Origin: Klebsiella pneumoniae | GTDB lineage: Bacteria; Pseudomonadota; Gammaproteobacteria; Ga0077536 | Reading direction: 5' to 3' | Assembly (NCBI GenBank): GCA_945862315.1 | Contig: CAMAXW010000027.1 | Span: forward strand, 1-44,741 | Length of the DNA: 44,741 bases | Shown here: in pieces, positions 9,047 to 17,889 of the stretch | How the letters are laid out: every line of letters starts with the position of its first letter | How positions within the stretch are numbered: position 1 is the stretch's first letter | Notes under the pieces: model-generated | Database searches by the model: none | The model's input: the letters and a program-made list of their open reading frames with translations, nothing else | What the model was told of the DNA's origin: nothing | Position numbers and translations under genes: made by a program

Positions 9047-9200
9047 ATCAATCGAGTCTGACCCCTTTGATACCTTGACCCCTTTGATAATCAATCGAGT
9101 CTGACCCCTTTGATACCCTGATATGACCCCTTTGATAACCGATCCCCGATCAATCGAGTCTGACCCCTTTGATAATCAATCGAGTCTGACCCCTTTGATA
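9047..9200 (+). repeat. Short-repeat array, TTTGAT subtype
   Basis: Four complete 26-bp units lie at 9047-9072, 9090-9115, 9149-9174 and 9175-9200. Each has the core CAATCGAGTCTGACCCC followed by TTTGATA. Two half-units carrying only TGACCCCTTTGATA lie at 9075-9088 and 9124-9137. The ends of each unit, ATCAA and TTGAT, are inverted repeats, so each can form a small hairpin. The spacing is irregular and some units abut, so this is not a CRISPR array. A related array with a different right arm lies at 42385-42822. Confidence 0.9.
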
Positions 9201-9403
9201 CCGACCCCATACCTGGCCCTCGTGAGCGGTGTCACGCGGCGGACGTTGTTGGTGGCGAGGCGACGGCTACTTGCGACCTTTCCGTATTGGGAGATTCAGC
9301 TTCCCCCTATTTGGATGAATCGCTAGTTGGATGCGACTGATAGATTGCACACACCGCGCTAGCCTTGGCGCCCGCGGCAACTTCGACACAGTGAGAGTCA
9401 CCC

Positions 9404-10555
9404 ATGATACGAGCCACCGCAGCGTCTACCGACGTCTTGATTGCCAATCTCTACGAGGCCATTTTTGATCCCGTAGTGCTCAACGATTTTCTCCAAGAAT
9501 TGGCGGTTCGCACGGAATCTCGGGCGGTGCATCTGGCCTTGTTTGACGACCGCAGCGATTCCATCGTGTTTGATGCCAGTGGTGGCGTGGTGGGTTCTAC
9601 CCCGGAGGAACTGACCGAAATCCGCCGCTCTTATGATTCCCTGTACGCCAAGTTCGATTATCGACGCATCCATTTGTTGTCTGTGCCGGTCGGCCAATGG
9701 TTTCAATGCCATGATGTTTTCAGCGGCCATCGGCTCAAGCGTGAACGTTTTTTTCGTGAATTTATTGAACGCTGGGATTACCGCTATTTCGCCGGTCTGC
9801 GCATCGGCCAAGGTGGCGGACTGACGACCTATCTGGGGCTTAATCGGCGGGCGGAGCAAGGCCCGGCCGAGACGGAAGATATGCGCTTCCTCCGCCAACT
9901 GACTATCCACCTGACACGCGCGGCCAAGCTCTTTTATAAGACCCGCAATTTTCGGACGCATTTCGCGCCGGGTTTGGAATCGCTGCAATATCTGCCCTCT
10001 GGGGTCTTTATGCTGGACCAGTGGCAGCGTGTGCTGTTTGCGAATGCGGCCGCCGAGACCTTGTTCCGAGAGGAATTGGGTTTCTCGCTGATCGATGGGG
10101 TCTTGGAGGTTTCTGCGGCACCCCTGCGCAATCGGTTTACCGACACCGTCCAACGGGTGCTGCGCACGGGGGTACCCAGCGCGTTACTGCTGGCACCACC
10201 GGAAGGTCCGCGCGGCAGCGGGCTACCTTGTTATATCTTGCGGCTGCCCCCCAATAACGGCTCCTATCAACTGCGCGGCGACCCCGCCGTGTTGGTGTTA
10301 GTGCCGCAATCTGCCCCCAACCCACCCGAGGCGATTGCCCTGCTGCGGGCGCTGTACTCGCTGTCGCGCCGCGAAGCGGATTTGGCGAGCGCCATTGCCA
10401 ATGGGGCGACCCCGCAGCAATACGCGCGTGATTGCGGCCTCGAAATCTCCACCGTGCGCTCGCAGCTGAAATCGGTTTTTGTGAAGACCGGCACCCATCG
10501 CCAAACCGAGCTGGTGCGTCTGCTCTCGGTGCTCCCGCGGGTTCGCTTAGACTAA
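9404..10555 (+). CDS. LuxR-type HTH transcriptional regulator with PAS-like region
   Basis: The 383-aa protein ends in a LuxR-type helix-turn-helix at about residues 315-375: LSRREADLASAIANG, then EISTVRSQLKSVFVKTGTHRQTELVRLL, the expected scanning and recognition helices. A PAS-like segment (SGVFMLDQWQRVLFANAAAETLF) lies at about 200-225. The N-terminal 190 residues are a regulator-specific sensing region. There is no receiver domain, so it probably senses a ligand directly or by dimer contacts. It is convergent with the thioesterase, ligase and dehydrogenase genes (14 bp between stops), which are candidate targets by position only. A weak GAGAG box precedes the ATG. Confidence 0.88.
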   Translation: MIRATAASTDVLIANLYEAIFDPVVLNDFLQELAVRTESRAVHLALFDDRSDSIVFDASGGVVGSTPEELTEIRRSYDSLYAKFDYRRIHLLSVPVGQWFQCHDVFSGHRLKRERFFREFIERWDYRYFAGLRIGQGGGLTTYLGLNRRAEQGPAETEDMRFLRQLTIHLTRAAKLFYKTRNFRTHFAPGLESLQYLPSGVFMLDQWQRVLFANAAAETLFREELGFSLIDGVLEVSAAPLRNRFTDTVQRVLRTGVPSALLLAPPEGPRGSGLPCYILRLPPNNGSYQLRGDPAVLVLVPQSAPNPPEAIALLRALYSLSRREADLASAIANGATPQQYARDCGLEISTVRSQLKSVFVKTGTHRQTELVRLLSVLPRVRLD

Positions 10556-10569
10556 AAACCGGTCGGCGA

Positions 10570-11055
10570 TTATCCGCGTCGGGCAATCGCGAGTGTTCGG
10601 CCCAGCCCTGCAGCTGGCACCAGCGCTTGGTGCGCGCCTAAGATTTCCGCCAAGCGCTGCTGCGCCATCGCCGGCATCGGCGCGCTGCGGCGGGTGGCGA
10701 ACGAAATATGCATAAACAAAATTTCCTGAGTGGCCGCCAGCACGCCCAACGCCGTTTGGTAGAGGCATAACTGCAGATGAATGAGCTTGGGGCTGTAGTC
10801 GAGTAGTTGCGTGGTGACGCGTAAGGGATCGCCCGCTAAGAGTTCGTGGTGGTAATCCATATTGGCGCCGGTCACAAAAATAGTGCCCGCGCCGGCCTGC
10901 GTGTATTGCCAGCCCAAACCGCAATCGTCAAAAAAAGGATCGCTGCCGCGGTCGAAAGCGGTCATATAAAAAGCCACATTCATGTGGCCATTGAGATCCA
11001 GCCACGCCGGATCCACGCTTAAATGCGCCTCGAAAGGCGCGGGAATAATGTTCAT
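10570..11055 (-). CDS. Hotdog-fold acyl-CoA thioesterase
   Basis: The 161-aa protein has the 4-hydroxybenzoyl-CoA-thioesterase-like opening VDPAWLDLNGHMNVAFYMTAFD, with the conserved Asp, Asn and His/Met of the active-site helix. This variant resembles thioesterases found in carnitine and betainyl-CoA breakdown, so a short polar acyl-CoA substrate is plausible but not shown. The ATG at 11055 overlaps the TGA of the upstream ligase gene by one base (TGATG). The frame is open to 11124, but that extension lies inside the ligase gene and does not look like hotdog sequence. Stop-start coupling argues that it works with the ligase. Confidence 0.82.
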   Translation of the reverse strand: MNIIPAPFEAHLSVDPAWLDLNGHMNVAFYMTAFDRGSDPFFDDCGLGWQYTQAGAGTIFVTGANMDYHHELLAGDPLRVTTQLLDYSPKLIHLQLCLYQTALGVLAATQEILFMHISFATRRSAPMPAMAQQRLAEILGAHQALVPAAGLGRTLAIARRG

Positions 11056-12413
11056 CAAACGCCTTCCGCAAATTGTCGAAGTTCCCAATCTGTCACCGTG
11101 TGCTGCAGCTGTTGCAGCTGCCAATCACGCGTTTGCGCAAACTCCTCCGTAAAAGCCTGGCCAAAAATCTCCTGCGCAAAGGCCGAACCACGCCACGCAG
11201 CGAGGGCCGCCGTTAGACTCTGCGGAAACGCCAACCCATGGTGTGGGCTGGTCGCCGCATCCCCGCTAACCGGCGGCGTAGGCAGCAACCCCTGCTCAAT
11301 GCCACGGCGCCCGGCGGCGATGACGGCCGCCAAACATAAATGCGGGTTGACGTCGGCACCCGGCAATCTGAATTCGATCCGCGTGACCTCCGGGTGCGCA
11401 TTGACCACCCGATACGCGCAGGTCTTATTCTCAATGCCCCACGCATTGACGCGCGGCGCGAACGAGGGCTCGATCCAGCGCTTGTAGGAGTTGATATGGG
11501 GCAGATGCAGCAGGGCGAGTTCTGGGGTGTAGCGCTGTAAGCCCGCCACAAAGTGCTGCAGCGTGAGGCTGAGATGCTGGGGTGATTCGGCCGCATAAAA
11601 GGCTGCGCGGTGCGGCGCCTCGGTGCGCAACGAGATATTGAGATGCGCACCGGCGGACTCAAATTCGGCCGCCACCCGCGCCATAAAGACCGCCATTAGC
11701 CCGTGTTGGCGCGCCACCGTCTTCGCCACGGCCTTAAACAGCACCGCGCGGTCGGCGATGGCCATGCCCTCTACCGGCACCAGTGCGCATTCCAACAAAC
11801 CCGTGAACTCCGCATGCAGCGACTCAATCTCAACGCCGCTCGCGAGCGCTGCCGCACGCAACGCCGCGCACGGTGCTGCGACCAGACTTTGGTCAACGTA
11901 GGAATACATGCGGGCGAGTTCTGGCAGACGGGCGAGTTGTGCGGGGGTTTTATCGCGCAGCGATTCGGTGGTTTCGCGCAGCCAATGAAACTCGTACTCA
12001 AACGCGCCAAAAATGCTAAAGCCCAACAGCCCCAGCGCGGCGATTTCGCGGCCTAGGATGGCCCGCGGGCAAAACGCCTGATGCTCGTCCACCAGCTGGC
12101 CTAAGACCACCAAGCTGTGGGGATGCGCACCAAAAGCATCGCCGTATACCGCCTGCGGATCCGCCCTTAGCCAGGCATCGGGATAGCCGTTGGCGGGGTT
12201 TTGAAAGCGCCCGGTGGTGATGGGTCGCTCGGCCGTGTCGGTGGCAAAAATGGCGCTCGTGAAAGCCACCCCACGCGTGAAAGCGGGACCAAATTCCTCA
12301 AGCCGCAATTGCTTAGCGCGCAGCCGGCCATTCCAGTCCACGCAGGCCAGAGAGGCATGGTCGAGGCCGGCGGCCAACGCTGCCAACACGCGCGGCGGCA
12401 AGGCTGGATTCAC
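11055..12413 (-). CDS. Glutamine synthetase-family ligase (PuuA/GlnA-like)
   Basis: The 452-aa protein has the glutamine synthetase fold. EYEFHWL carries a catalytic-domain Glu near residue 150, ESLHAEFTGLLECAL matches the metal-binding ExxHxExGPGQxE region loosely, GAHLNISLR replaces the usual GSGMHVHQS, and NSYKRW with ENKTCAYRV is the ATP/phosphate-site region. RLPGADVNPHLCLAAV ends the core. The divergence suggests it ligates glutamate to an amine other than ammonia, as gamma-glutamylputrescine synthetase does. It lies 4 bp downstream of the FAD dehydrogenase and overlaps the thioesterase, forming a compact three-gene unit. The substrate is unknown. Confidence 0.85.
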   Translation of the reverse strand: MNPALPPRVLAALAAGLDHASLACVDWNGRLRAKQLRLEEFGPAFTRGVAFTSAIFATDTAERPITTGRFQNPANGYPDAWLRADPQAVYGDAFGAHPHSLVVLGQLVDEHQAFCPRAILGREIAALGLLGFSIFGAFEYEFHWLRETTESLRDKTPAQLARLPELARMYSYVDQSLVAAPCAALRAAALASGVEIESLHAEFTGLLECALVPVEGMAIADRAVLFKAVAKTVARQHGLMAVFMARVAAEFESAGAHLNISLRTEAPHRAAFYAAESPQHLSLTLQHFVAGLQRYTPELALLHLPHINSYKRWIEPSFAPRVNAWGIENKTCAYRVVNAHPEVTRIEFRLPGADVNPHLCLAAVIAAGRRGIEQGLLPTPPVSGDAATSPHHGLAFPQSLTAALAAWRGSAFAQEIFGQAFTEEFAQTRDWQLQQLQHTVTDWELRQFAEGV

Positions 12414-12417
12414 GAAT

Positions 12418-13803
12418 TCAAGGCGTGAGAAAAATTTTGCCCGGATTAAGAATGCCGCGCGGATCGAGGGCGGCTTTGAGGCGTTGCATTAACGCAATTT
12501 CGGCCGGGCTGCGGCTCAGGGCCAGGTAGTTCAGCTTTTCGGTGCCGATGCCATGCTCGGCCGACACCGAACCGCCGATGGGTTGCAGCGGCTCATACAC
12601 ACAGGCGTTCACGCGGGCATGGTCGGCATCTGCGGCCGATCCCACGGCAACGGCAAAGTGGATATTGCCATCCCCGATATGCCCCAACGTGAAGCAATGA
12701 TGGTCCGGATAGGCTTGCGTCAAACGCCGTTTCACTTCGTTGACATAGGCATCCATGTCGCCGATAGCGAGGCTGACGTCGTACAAAAACGCCGGCCCAT
12801 AGCGAAAAAAATGCTCGACCGAATCACGAATGGCCCACATCGCACGGCGCTCAGATTCGGACTTCGCCACCGCCGCATCCACCAGCAACCCTTGCTCGAG
12901 GGCGTCCATCATGACCGTCTCAAAACGTTCCGCGTCGTTGGGGTGGCCGGTACCTAAAGCCTCGCACAACACAAACAACGGATGCTCCAGCGGCACCGGC
13001 CGTTTGTTGGTCGCAGGCGCAGTGGTCACGAGTTCGTAGTAGTCCTGCCACATGACCTCGAAGGAACACAGCGCGCCGCCCAGCGCACGGTCCACGTGGC
13101 GCAGAAACCCCGCCACACTGGCGAAGCTATCGAAGGCGGCAAATGCAGTTTGCTGACCCTGCGCCATTTCACGTAAGCGAATCACCACCCGGGTCACAAT
13201 GCCCAACGTACCCTCGCTGCCAATGAACAGGTGTTTGAGGTCGTAACCGGCGTTGTTTTTGATCATCTTATTGAGTGAGGTGACCACCGTGCCGTCCGCC
13301 AAGACCACCTCAAGACCCAGCACGTTCTCGCGCGTCATGCCAAAGCGGATGACCCGGTTACCTCCCGCGTTAGTCGAGACATTGCCGCCAATTTGGCACG
13401 AACCGCGCGCACCTAAATCCATGGGGAACATCAGCCCGATTTTTTCTGCCTCCTGCTGCAGGCGCTCTAAGGGCACGCCGGCCTGCACGGTCATCGTGCG
13501 TCCCACCGGGTCTACCTCTTCAATGCGGGTCATGCGTTCGAGCGACAACACCACATCGGCCTCAGAACCATTGCAACCTTGCACTAAGCCGGTCAGTCCT
13601 CCGTGCGGCACCACCGACTGCCCGGCCGCATGGCAGATCCGCAGCACGGCCGACACTTCTTCGGTACTGGCCGGGCGCGCAATGCAGCGTGCCCGCACCG
13701 GATCTTGGCGCCAAACATGAATCATGCGCGCGCTCACATCGGCGCCTGTTAGCACACCGTTCGGGCCGAGCACTGCACGCAATTGTTGGACGATGTCGTT
13801 CAT
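12418..13803 (-). CDS. FAD-linked 2-hydroxyacid dehydrogenase (GlcD/D2HGDH-like)
   Basis: The 461-aa protein has an FAD-binding type 4 (PCMH) domain with PHGGLTGLVQG and LGARGSCQIGGNVSTNAGGN, and a C-terminal FAD-linked oxidase domain ending in FTLGHIGDGNIHFAV and SVSAEHGIGTEK. Relatives oxidise D-lactate, glycolate or D-2-hydroxyglutarate and pass electrons to a quinone or ETF. The two His-containing C-terminal motifs bind the divalent metal in D-2-hydroxyglutarate dehydrogenases. The ATG at 13803 has an ACGGAG box and lies 25 bp after the metY stop; an upstream in-frame start at 13860 would overlap metY and adds no domain sequence. Confidence 0.88.
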   Translation of the reverse strand: MNDIVQQLRAVLGPNGVLTGADVSARMIHVWRQDPVRARCIARPASTEEVSAVLRICHAAGQSVVPHGGLTGLVQGCNGSEADVVLSLERMTRIEEVDPVGRTMTVQAGVPLERLQQEAEKIGLMFPMDLGARGSCQIGGNVSTNAGGNRVIRFGMTRENVLGLEVVLADGTVVTSLNKMIKNNAGYDLKHLFIGSEGTLGIVTRVVIRLREMAQGQQTAFAAFDSFASVAGFLRHVDRALGGALCSFEVMWQDYYELVTTAPATNKRPVPLEHPLFVLCEALGTGHPNDAERFETVMMDALEQGLLVDAAVAKSESERRAMWAIRDSVEHFFRYGPAFLYDVSLAIGDMDAYVNEVKRRLTQAYPDHHCFTLGHIGDGNIHFAVAVGSAADADHARVNACVYEPLQPIGGSVSAEHGIGTEKLNYLALSRSPAEIALMQRLKAALDPRGILNPGKIFLTP

Positions 13804-13828
13804 GGAATCGCTCCGTACCGGTCTTGTT

Positions 13829-15115
13829 TTAACGTTGTGACTTTGCCAGTGCCTGCTCAATATCCCAGAGAATGTCCTCGCAGGTCTCCAAGCCGACCGA
13901 GATTCTAATCATGTCCGGCCCAACGCCGGCCGCGACCAGCTGGGCCTCGGAGAGTTGCCGATGGGTGGTCGAGGCGGGATGAATGACCAAAGTCTTGGCG
14001 TCACCGACATTGGCCAAGTGGCTGAGAAATTGCACGCCCTCGATAAATTTCACCCCAGCCGCCTGCCCGCCCTTGACCCCAAAGGTCATGATGGCGCTCG
14101 CGCCCTTCGGTAAGTATTTCAGCGCGCGCGCGTGGTAGCGATCGCCCGGCAAACTGGGGTAGCGCACCCAGCTCACGGCCGGATGGTCGTTTAAAAAGGC
14201 CGCCACCCGCGCCGCATTCGCCACGTGGCGCTCCATGCGCAAGGGGAGTGTTTCCAAGCCCTGCAAAAACAGAAAGGCGTTGAACGGACTTAACGCCGGC
14301 CCCAACGTGCGCAGGGCTTCTACGCGGGCCTTCATGGTGAAACCGAAGTCGCCGAAAGTTTCATAGAACTTCACCCCGTGATAACCCTCGGAGGGTTCGG
14401 TCATGCCGGGGAAACGGCCGTTATCCCACGGAAATTTTCCCGATTCCACCAGCACCCCGCCGATTGAGGTGCCGTGGCCGCCAATGAATTTAGTGGCCGA
14501 ATGAACGACTAAATCGGCACCCCATTCAAACGGGCGGCACAAATAAGGGGTGGGAAAAGTGTTATCCACGACCAGCGGCACCCCCGCCGCGTGAGCCACG
14601 TCGGCTACCGCGGCAATATCCAGCACATTCACCAGCGGATTGCCCAAGGTCTCGGCATACACGGCTTTGGTGCGTGGGCCTATGGCCGCGGCTATGGCAT
14701 CGAGGTCGTCGATATCCACAAAAGTAGTCTCAATGCCCATCCGTCGGAAGCTCACATCAAACTGAGAATAAGTGCCCCCGTAGAGCGTTTTAGACGACAC
14801 CAGATGGTCGCCCGCCTCCATCAGCGTTAACAAGGTGACCATTTGCGCCGACATGCCAGAACTGACCGCCAGCGCCGCACGTCCCCCTTCGAGGGCGGCC
14901 ATGCGTTCTTCAAACACCGCGTTGGTAGGGTTGGACAGCCGGGTGTAGATGTTGCCGAAGGTTTGTAAATTAAACAGGCTGGCCGCGTGGTCGGCGCTGT
15001 CAAAAACATAGGAAGTGGTTTGATAGATGGGCGTGACGCGCGCGCCGGTGGCGGCGTCTGGGATCTGCCCTGCATGTAAACAAAGCGTTTCAAATCCAAA
15101 CTCGTGATCGGCCAT
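13829..15115 (-). CDS. metY: O-acetylhomoserine sulfhydrylase (Cys/Met metabolism PLP enzyme)
   Basis: The 428-aa protein has the length and motifs of MetY-type enzymes. FETLCLHAGQIPDAATGARVTPIYQTTSYVF is the family N-terminus, YTRLSNPTNAVFEERMAALEGG follows, VDNTFPTPYLCRPFEWGADLVVHSATKFIGGHG includes the PLP Lys, and HPASTTHRQLS lies near the C-terminus. It uses sulfide and O-acetylhomoserine to make homocysteine in the cytoplasm. A homologous O-succinylhomoserine sulfhydrylase is the main alternative, but the length of about 430 residues and the insert EWGADLVVHS favour MetY. It lies 41 bp downstream of the CoA-binding protein gene, so the two are probably one transcript. Confidence 0.92.
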   Translation of the reverse strand: MADHEFGFETLCLHAGQIPDAATGARVTPIYQTTSYVFDSADHAASLFNLQTFGNIYTRLSNPTNAVFEERMAALEGGRAALAVSSGMSAQMVTLLTLMEAGDHLVSSKTLYGGTYSQFDVSFRRMGIETTFVDIDDLDAIAAAIGPRTKAVYAETLGNPLVNVLDIAAVADVAHAAGVPLVVDNTFPTPYLCRPFEWGADLVVHSATKFIGGHGTSIGGVLVESGKFPWDNGRFPGMTEPSEGYHGVKFYETFGDFGFTMKARVEALRTLGPALSPFNAFLFLQGLETLPLRMERHVANAARVAAFLNDHPAVSWVRYPSLPGDRYHARALKYLPKGASAIMTFGVKGGQAAGVKFIEGVQFLSHLANVGDAKTLVIHPASTTHRQLSEAQLVAAGVGPDMIRISVGLETCEDILWDIEQALAKSQR

Positions 15116-15156
15116 AGGGGTAACTCCGGATCGCCAGCGCTAAAAACGCGGCAGGG

Positions 15157-15651
15157 TCAGTTGGCGACGTAGCGGGGCCGTCGGGATGAAATGACTTTGG
15201 TATTGACCCCCACGAAGTTAAGCCCGCCAAACAACCGTGCGTGCTCAATTTTAACGCAGCGGTCCATGACCACCGCCAGTCCGGCGGCGCGGGCCGCACA
15301 GGCGGCGTCCAGGTTGGTCACGCCCAACTGCAGCCACAGTACGCGCGCCCCGATGGCGATGGCGTCGGCCGCAATCGCCGGAATTTCGTGGCTGGCGCGG
15401 AAGCAATCAACCACCTCGACGGCCTCGGGGATCGCGCGCAGGTTGGGATAGCAGCGTTCACCCAAGACTTCGGTATAGGCGGGATTGACCGGGATCACCC
15501 GATAGCCATGCTCTTGTAGATATTTCGCGCAGAAATGACTGGGCCGGTGCCAGTTGGCCGACAGCCCCACCATGGCAATCACCTTGGTGTTGGTGAGTAT
15601 CGCCCGCAGGCTGGGCATGTCAGCGGCGAAATCAGCGAGGCTAGCAGCCAT
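15157..15651 (-). CDS. CoA-binding (YccU-type) protein
   Basis: The 164-aa product is a stand-alone CoA-binding Rossmann domain like that of succinyl-CoA synthetase alpha. It shows KVIAMVGLSANWHRPSH, YRVIPVNPAYTEVLGERCYPNL, VVDCFRASHEIPAIAADAIAIG and LWLQLGVTN, and ends with MDRCVKIEHARL. No ligase or acyltransferase domain is attached. The biochemical role of these small proteins is not settled; they are often beside metY, as here. GAGGG lies 7 nt before the ATG. Confidence 0.88.
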   Translation of the reverse strand: MAASLADFAADMPSLRAILTNTKVIAMVGLSANWHRPSHFCAKYLQEHGYRVIPVNPAYTEVLGERCYPNLRAIPEAVEVVDCFRASHEIPAIAADAIAIGARVLWLQLGVTNLDAACAARAAGLAVVMDRCVKIEHARLFGGLNFVGVNTKVISSRRPRYVAN

Positions 15652-15938
15652 GATGGCACCCTCTATTGTTGCCCAATGTGATTGGCGTCGCGCGCGGCGC
15701 CCCTAGCACTGGCCCGGTCTCAGCGGGTGGGTTTATCCCATGGCGCGAGCACCACTGGCGAGCGCGGGGCTAAGCCCATCCGGCACGCGCTATAGCAGGT
15801 GCCGACGCCGCGCACGGCAAAGTGCCTCGTCCAAACCTGACGGCGGGGATTTCTTGGGCGAAATCCCTCGGCCGTTGACGGGCAAACCATAGCAGATACT
15901 CGCCGTGACAGGCGAGCGCGCAGTCCTCCCAACCGGCG

Positions 15939-17723
15939 CTATAACGCCCGGCTATTGAAGGCCAAAACGCTGGCCGATCCGCCGATAATTTTGCGGGCCA
16001 ATGACTCCGCCTCCGGCAGAATTTGCACCGCAAAGAAATGCGCCGTGCCAATTTTTGCCGCCGCAAATTCGGTCTCAACACCGGCCGCGGGATCCAAACA
16101 GATGCCCGCCGCACGGGCCAATTGCCAGGCCCCAGCAACCAACCCCCAGAGCCTGAGATAGTGCACCGAACCGGCGGCCGTAAGCGCCGTCTCTGCGGCG
16201 TGTTCCAATAACCACGCCAGCACGCCTTCCAGCGCCGCCGTGCCTGCGCGGAGTGCTGCGGCGATCTCCGCTGCGCGAGGGTCCACCACCAGCGCCAGCT
16301 GGTTGGCATCTGCTTGAATTTCCCCCAACAGCTCCCGCGCACCCGCGCCACCGTCGCGCAGCGTCTTGCGACCCACCAAGTCACCGGCTTGCACACCGGT
16401 GGTGCCTTCGTAAATAGTGGTGATTCGGGCGTCGCGCAGATATTGGGCGGCACCGGTTTCTTCAATAAAACCCATACCGCCATGAACCTGTATGCCGACC
16501 GATGCCAGCTCCTGACCAAACTCCGTACACCAACCCTTGACGATGGGCGTGAGCAAATCGCCACGCCGCCTAAACCACGCCGCCGTGGCGGTGTCGCTTT
16601 CGCGCGCGCCGCGGTCAAAGGCAGCACCGCAGACGTAGGCTAGGGCGCGCATCGCCTCCACGCCAGATTTCATGGTGAGCAGCATGCGTTTCACATCTGG
16701 GTGCTCGATGATCGAGGGCAGTTCGCGTTCGGTGTAGCCGCTCGGCCGGCCCTGCACGCGCTCGCGCGCAAAGCTCAGCGCCCGTTGATACGCCCGCTCC
16801 GCGATGGCGACGCCTTCTAGCCCTACCGCGTGGCGCGCATTGTTCATCATGGTGAACATGTACTCGAGGCCACGATTTTCTTCGCCCACCAGGTACCCCG
16901 TCGCACCACTGCCCTCACCGTAGAGCATGACGGCCGTCGGGCTGGCGTGAATGCCCAGCTTGTGTTCGAGAGAGGCACAACGTACTTCGTTACGCGCCCC
17001 GCTTGCGCCTGCGGCATCCAGCAAAAACTTGGGCACGATAAACAGCGACAGGCCGCGGGTGCCAGCCGGCGCACCCGTCACCCGCGCCAACACCAAATGA
17101 ATGATGTTGTCGGTGAGGTCGTGCTCGCCGTAAGTGATATAGATTTTCTGGCCAAAAATCCGGTAGTGATCCGCGTGGCGTTCGGCGCGAGTGCGCACCG
17201 CGCTTAAGTCTGAGCCGGCTTGGGGTTCGGTGAGATTCATGGTGCCGGTCCAGTCACCGCTGACCATCCGGGGCAGGTAGGCAGCACGTTGGGCATCGGT
17301 ACCGTGATGTTCAATGGCTTCAATGGCACCCTGGGTCAGCATTGGGGCCAAGGCAAAAGAAAGGTTCGCGCTATTCCACATTTCGTTGACTGCGGTGGCC
17401 ACGACTTTGGGCAGACCCTGTCCACCGAACTCCGGTGCGCAGCTCAGACCGTTCCAGCCGCCGTCGACGAACTGGCGATAAGCGGCCTGCCAACCCGGCG
17501 CCGTCCGTACACCCTCACCCGTGTGCGTGGCGCCAACTTGATCGCCCGTCCAATTAAGCGGCGAGAGTACTTCGCTAGCGAGTTGCGCGGCGCCGTCCAG
17601 TACCGACTCCACTAAGTCCGGGGTGGCGTCTTCAAAACCTTCGAGCCGGGTGATGTCGGCGAGCGGCGTCAGCCGTTCAATGACAAAACGCATGTCTGCC
17701 AAGGGCGCGAGGTAATCTGCCAT
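15939..17723 (-). CDS. Acyl-CoA dehydrogenase, long (DmdC-like) form
   Basis: The 594-aa protein is one of the approximately 600-residue acyl-CoA dehydrogenases with an extra C-terminal domain. It begins with an N-terminal segment (MADYLAPLADMRFVIE), then ACAD domains including MNLTEPQAGSDLSAVRT and QKIYITYGEHDL, and TIYEGTTGVQAGDLVGRKT, whose Glu is the catalytic base. It oxidises an acyl-CoA to the enoyl-CoA using FAD with ETF as acceptor. The annotation 3-methylmercaptopropionyl-CoA dehydrogenase is common for this form, but substrate specificity is broad and cannot be assigned here. No ETF or thiolase gene is adjacent. Confidence 0.92.
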   Translation of the reverse strand: MADYLAPLADMRFVIERLTPLADITRLEGFEDATPDLVESVLDGAAQLASEVLSPLNWTGDQVGATHTGEGVRTAPGWQAAYRQFVDGGWNGLSCAPEFGGQGLPKVVATAVNEMWNSANLSFALAPMLTQGAIEAIEHHGTDAQRAAYLPRMVSGDWTGTMNLTEPQAGSDLSAVRTRAERHADHYRIFGQKIYITYGEHDLTDNIIHLVLARVTGAPAGTRGLSLFIVPKFLLDAAGASGARNEVRCASLEHKLGIHASPTAVMLYGEGSGATGYLVGEENRGLEYMFTMMNNARHAVGLEGVAIAERAYQRALSFARERVQGRPSGYTERELPSIIEHPDVKRMLLTMKSGVEAMRALAYVCGAAFDRGARESDTATAAWFRRRGDLLTPIVKGWCTEFGQELASVGIQVHGGMGFIEETGAAQYLRDARITTIYEGTTGVQAGDLVGRKTLRDGGAGARELLGEIQADANQLALVVDPRAAEIAAALRAGTAALEGVLAWLLEHAAETALTAAGSVHYLRLWGLVAGAWQLARAAGICLDPAAGVETEFAAAKIGTAHFFAVQILPEAESLARKIIGGSASVLAFNSRAL

Positions 17724-17889
17724 CTCTCCACTCCTTCATACCGTTGGGTCGCAGACCTTAGGCCACCGCGATCGATCAAACTTTAATCACAGCCTTGATT
17801 ACGTCGCCCGCCCGATGGGCGATCACCGGACGCAAGGCGAGCGTGGCGCCAAGGCGTATTAGGGAGCGACGTCCGCCGTCAAAACCGTC

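Larger units (their letters stand above)
8424..9403. other. Gene-free accessory stretch
   Basis: This 980-bp interval between the gamma-glutamyltransferase start and the LuxR gene has no intact gene. It contains the reverse transcriptase fossil (8640-8981) and the repeat array (9047-9200). The remaining 200 bp before 9404 should hold the promoter of the LuxR gene, but no convincing -35/-10 pair was recognised. Confidence 0.7.

Noticed and set aside
9047-9200. CRISPR array
   Set aside because: The spacing between units is irregular, two units abut without a spacer, half-units occur, and no cas gene is near.
15652-15938. SAM riboswitch in front of the metY transcription unit
   Set aside because: The leader region was read for the conserved SAM-I/SAM-II core elements and none was recognised; it shows only a normal ribosome binding site.
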